DNA from: an uncultured Lachnospiraceae bacterium
GTDB lineage: Bacteria; Bacillota; Clostridia; Lachnospirales; Lachnospiraceae
Assembly: GCA_947164605.1 (NCBI GenBank)
Contig: CAMUXE010000003.1
Location: 103,423-167,422 of the forward strand
DNA length: 64,000 nt
Direction of reading: 5' to 3'
A program made the translations under genes and the position numbers. Under the pieces are notes generated by a model. That model was not told the origin of the DNA. It worked only from the letters and a program-made list of their open reading frames with translations, and did no database searches. Of the stretch, positions 63,609 to 64,000 are shown piece after piece; the stretch's first letter is position 1, and every line of letters begins with the position of its first letter.

Positions 63609-64000
63609 TATTTTTCACCTCCAATCTTTATATTGTACGCATTAGGCATATCTTCAATTGGAGGTAATCCTTTTTTAATATTTAATCTATCATACAAAGA
63701 ACCAGGTCCTGGTATCTGTCCCCATCCATCATTACCTGCTTGATATATTCTTGAAGAATCTACATCAAACTCAACATAAATACTTCCTGGTTTAGCCTGA
63801 CTACCAAAAGCATTTATATCAGCTGGATTTGCAACATATGATGTGTTTCCATTCGGAGACATTTGAACTTTACCAGTTTCAACCATCTTGGCATATTCTT
63901 CTTGTGACATCCATCTACCAACTCTTGTTGTGCCACTTCCACCCTTATATGCAGCACTTTCTCCACTCCCAGTCGTTCCACCTCTTACTACCGGTGTTTT
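63608..64000 (-). CDS. polymorphic toxin C-terminus, TreTu-like, runs off the window
   Basis: The frame is open to the right edge, so only the last 130 residues are seen. A linker VVRGGTTGSGES is followed by a toxin domain: GRWMSQEEYAKMVETGKVQ, HVANPADINAF-like YVANPADINAFGSQAKPGSIYVEFDV and IPGPGSLYDRL. This is the pattern of TreTu toxins that end polymorphic toxins. The N-terminal delivery part lies outside. The ATG at 63910 is inside the toxin domain and is not the true start. Confidence 0.8.
   Translation of the reverse strand, partial: KTPVVRGGTTGSGESAAYKGGSGTTRVGRWMSQEEYAKMVETGKVQMSPNGNTSYVANPADINAFGSQAKPGSIYVEFDVDSSRIYQAGNDGWGQIPGPGSLYDRLNIKKGLPPIEDMPNAYNIKIGGEK

Noticed and set aside
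1..64000. tRNA or rRNA genes
   Set aside because: No convincing T-loop/CCA-type signature or rRNA-like stretch was found by eye; a tRNAscan or barrnap run could overturn this.

Overview
The window reads as chromosome of a low-GC, strictly anaerobic Clostridia, most likely a Lachnospiraceae. Supporting signs are the eukaryote-like short ProRS with a Cys-rich tail, the long IleS2-type IleRS behind a T-box leader, a pyrophosphate-type phosphofructokinase, rubrerythrin, a DUF4349 lipoprotein, a fused amino-acid ABC binding protein/permease, and strong AGGAGG-like ribosome binding sites. Most genes lie on the minus strand. The species cannot be named from sequence alone.

Region 1 (1-20250, minus) is a cell-surface polysaccharide locus. 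In transcription order it holds a DegT aminotransferase, an initiating sugar transferase, a GT2, a CapD/PglF-like dehydratase, two GT4s, a Wzm/Wzt ABC exporter, a small helical protein, three more GT4s, an SGNH protein with an MBOAT acyltransferase, a polytopic GT-C-like protein, then manC, gmd and the start of another epimerase/reductase. The picture is a 6-deoxyhexose-containing, probably O-acylated glycan made on a lipid carrier and exported by ABC transporter. manC-gmd has its own near-consensus promoter, and a second promoter sits before the Wzm-side GT4.

Region 2 (20357-53831) is mostly housekeeping: PEGA lipoprotein, cca, proS, DUF4349 lipoprotein, a two-component system, a decayed MATE-ATPase gene, murA, a LysM/G5/M23 peptidase preceded by a WalR-like box, flavin reductase, PPi-PFK with a small partner, an ECF S component, a truncated MocR regulator, pgi, MTA/SAH nucleosidase, a TSCPD protein, murG, rubrerythrin, a GH13 enzyme, glycogen phosphorylase, ileS and an amino-acid ABC transporter. 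Many genes end in clear hairpin terminators.

Region 3 (about 54600-64000) is accessory. It contains a 1.9-kb IS256-like element bounded by 30-bp inverted repeats that also encloses a serine resolvase, an AHH-like nuclease toxin with a DUF4303 immunity gene, an IS110 element with a structured upstream leader that is a candidate bridge RNA, a small tyrosine recombinase, about 1.5 kb of decayed repeat-rich DNA, a D12-like adenine methyltransferase with altered motifs, and a second toxin (TreTu-like C-terminus) with its immunity gene running off the right edge. The two toxin/immunity pairs share a VRGG-type pretoxin linker. The likely story is a polymorphic-toxin locus repeatedly invaded and broken up by mobile elements.

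No rRNA, tRNA or CRISPR array was recognised. All functional calls come from reading motifs and context, with no database search.
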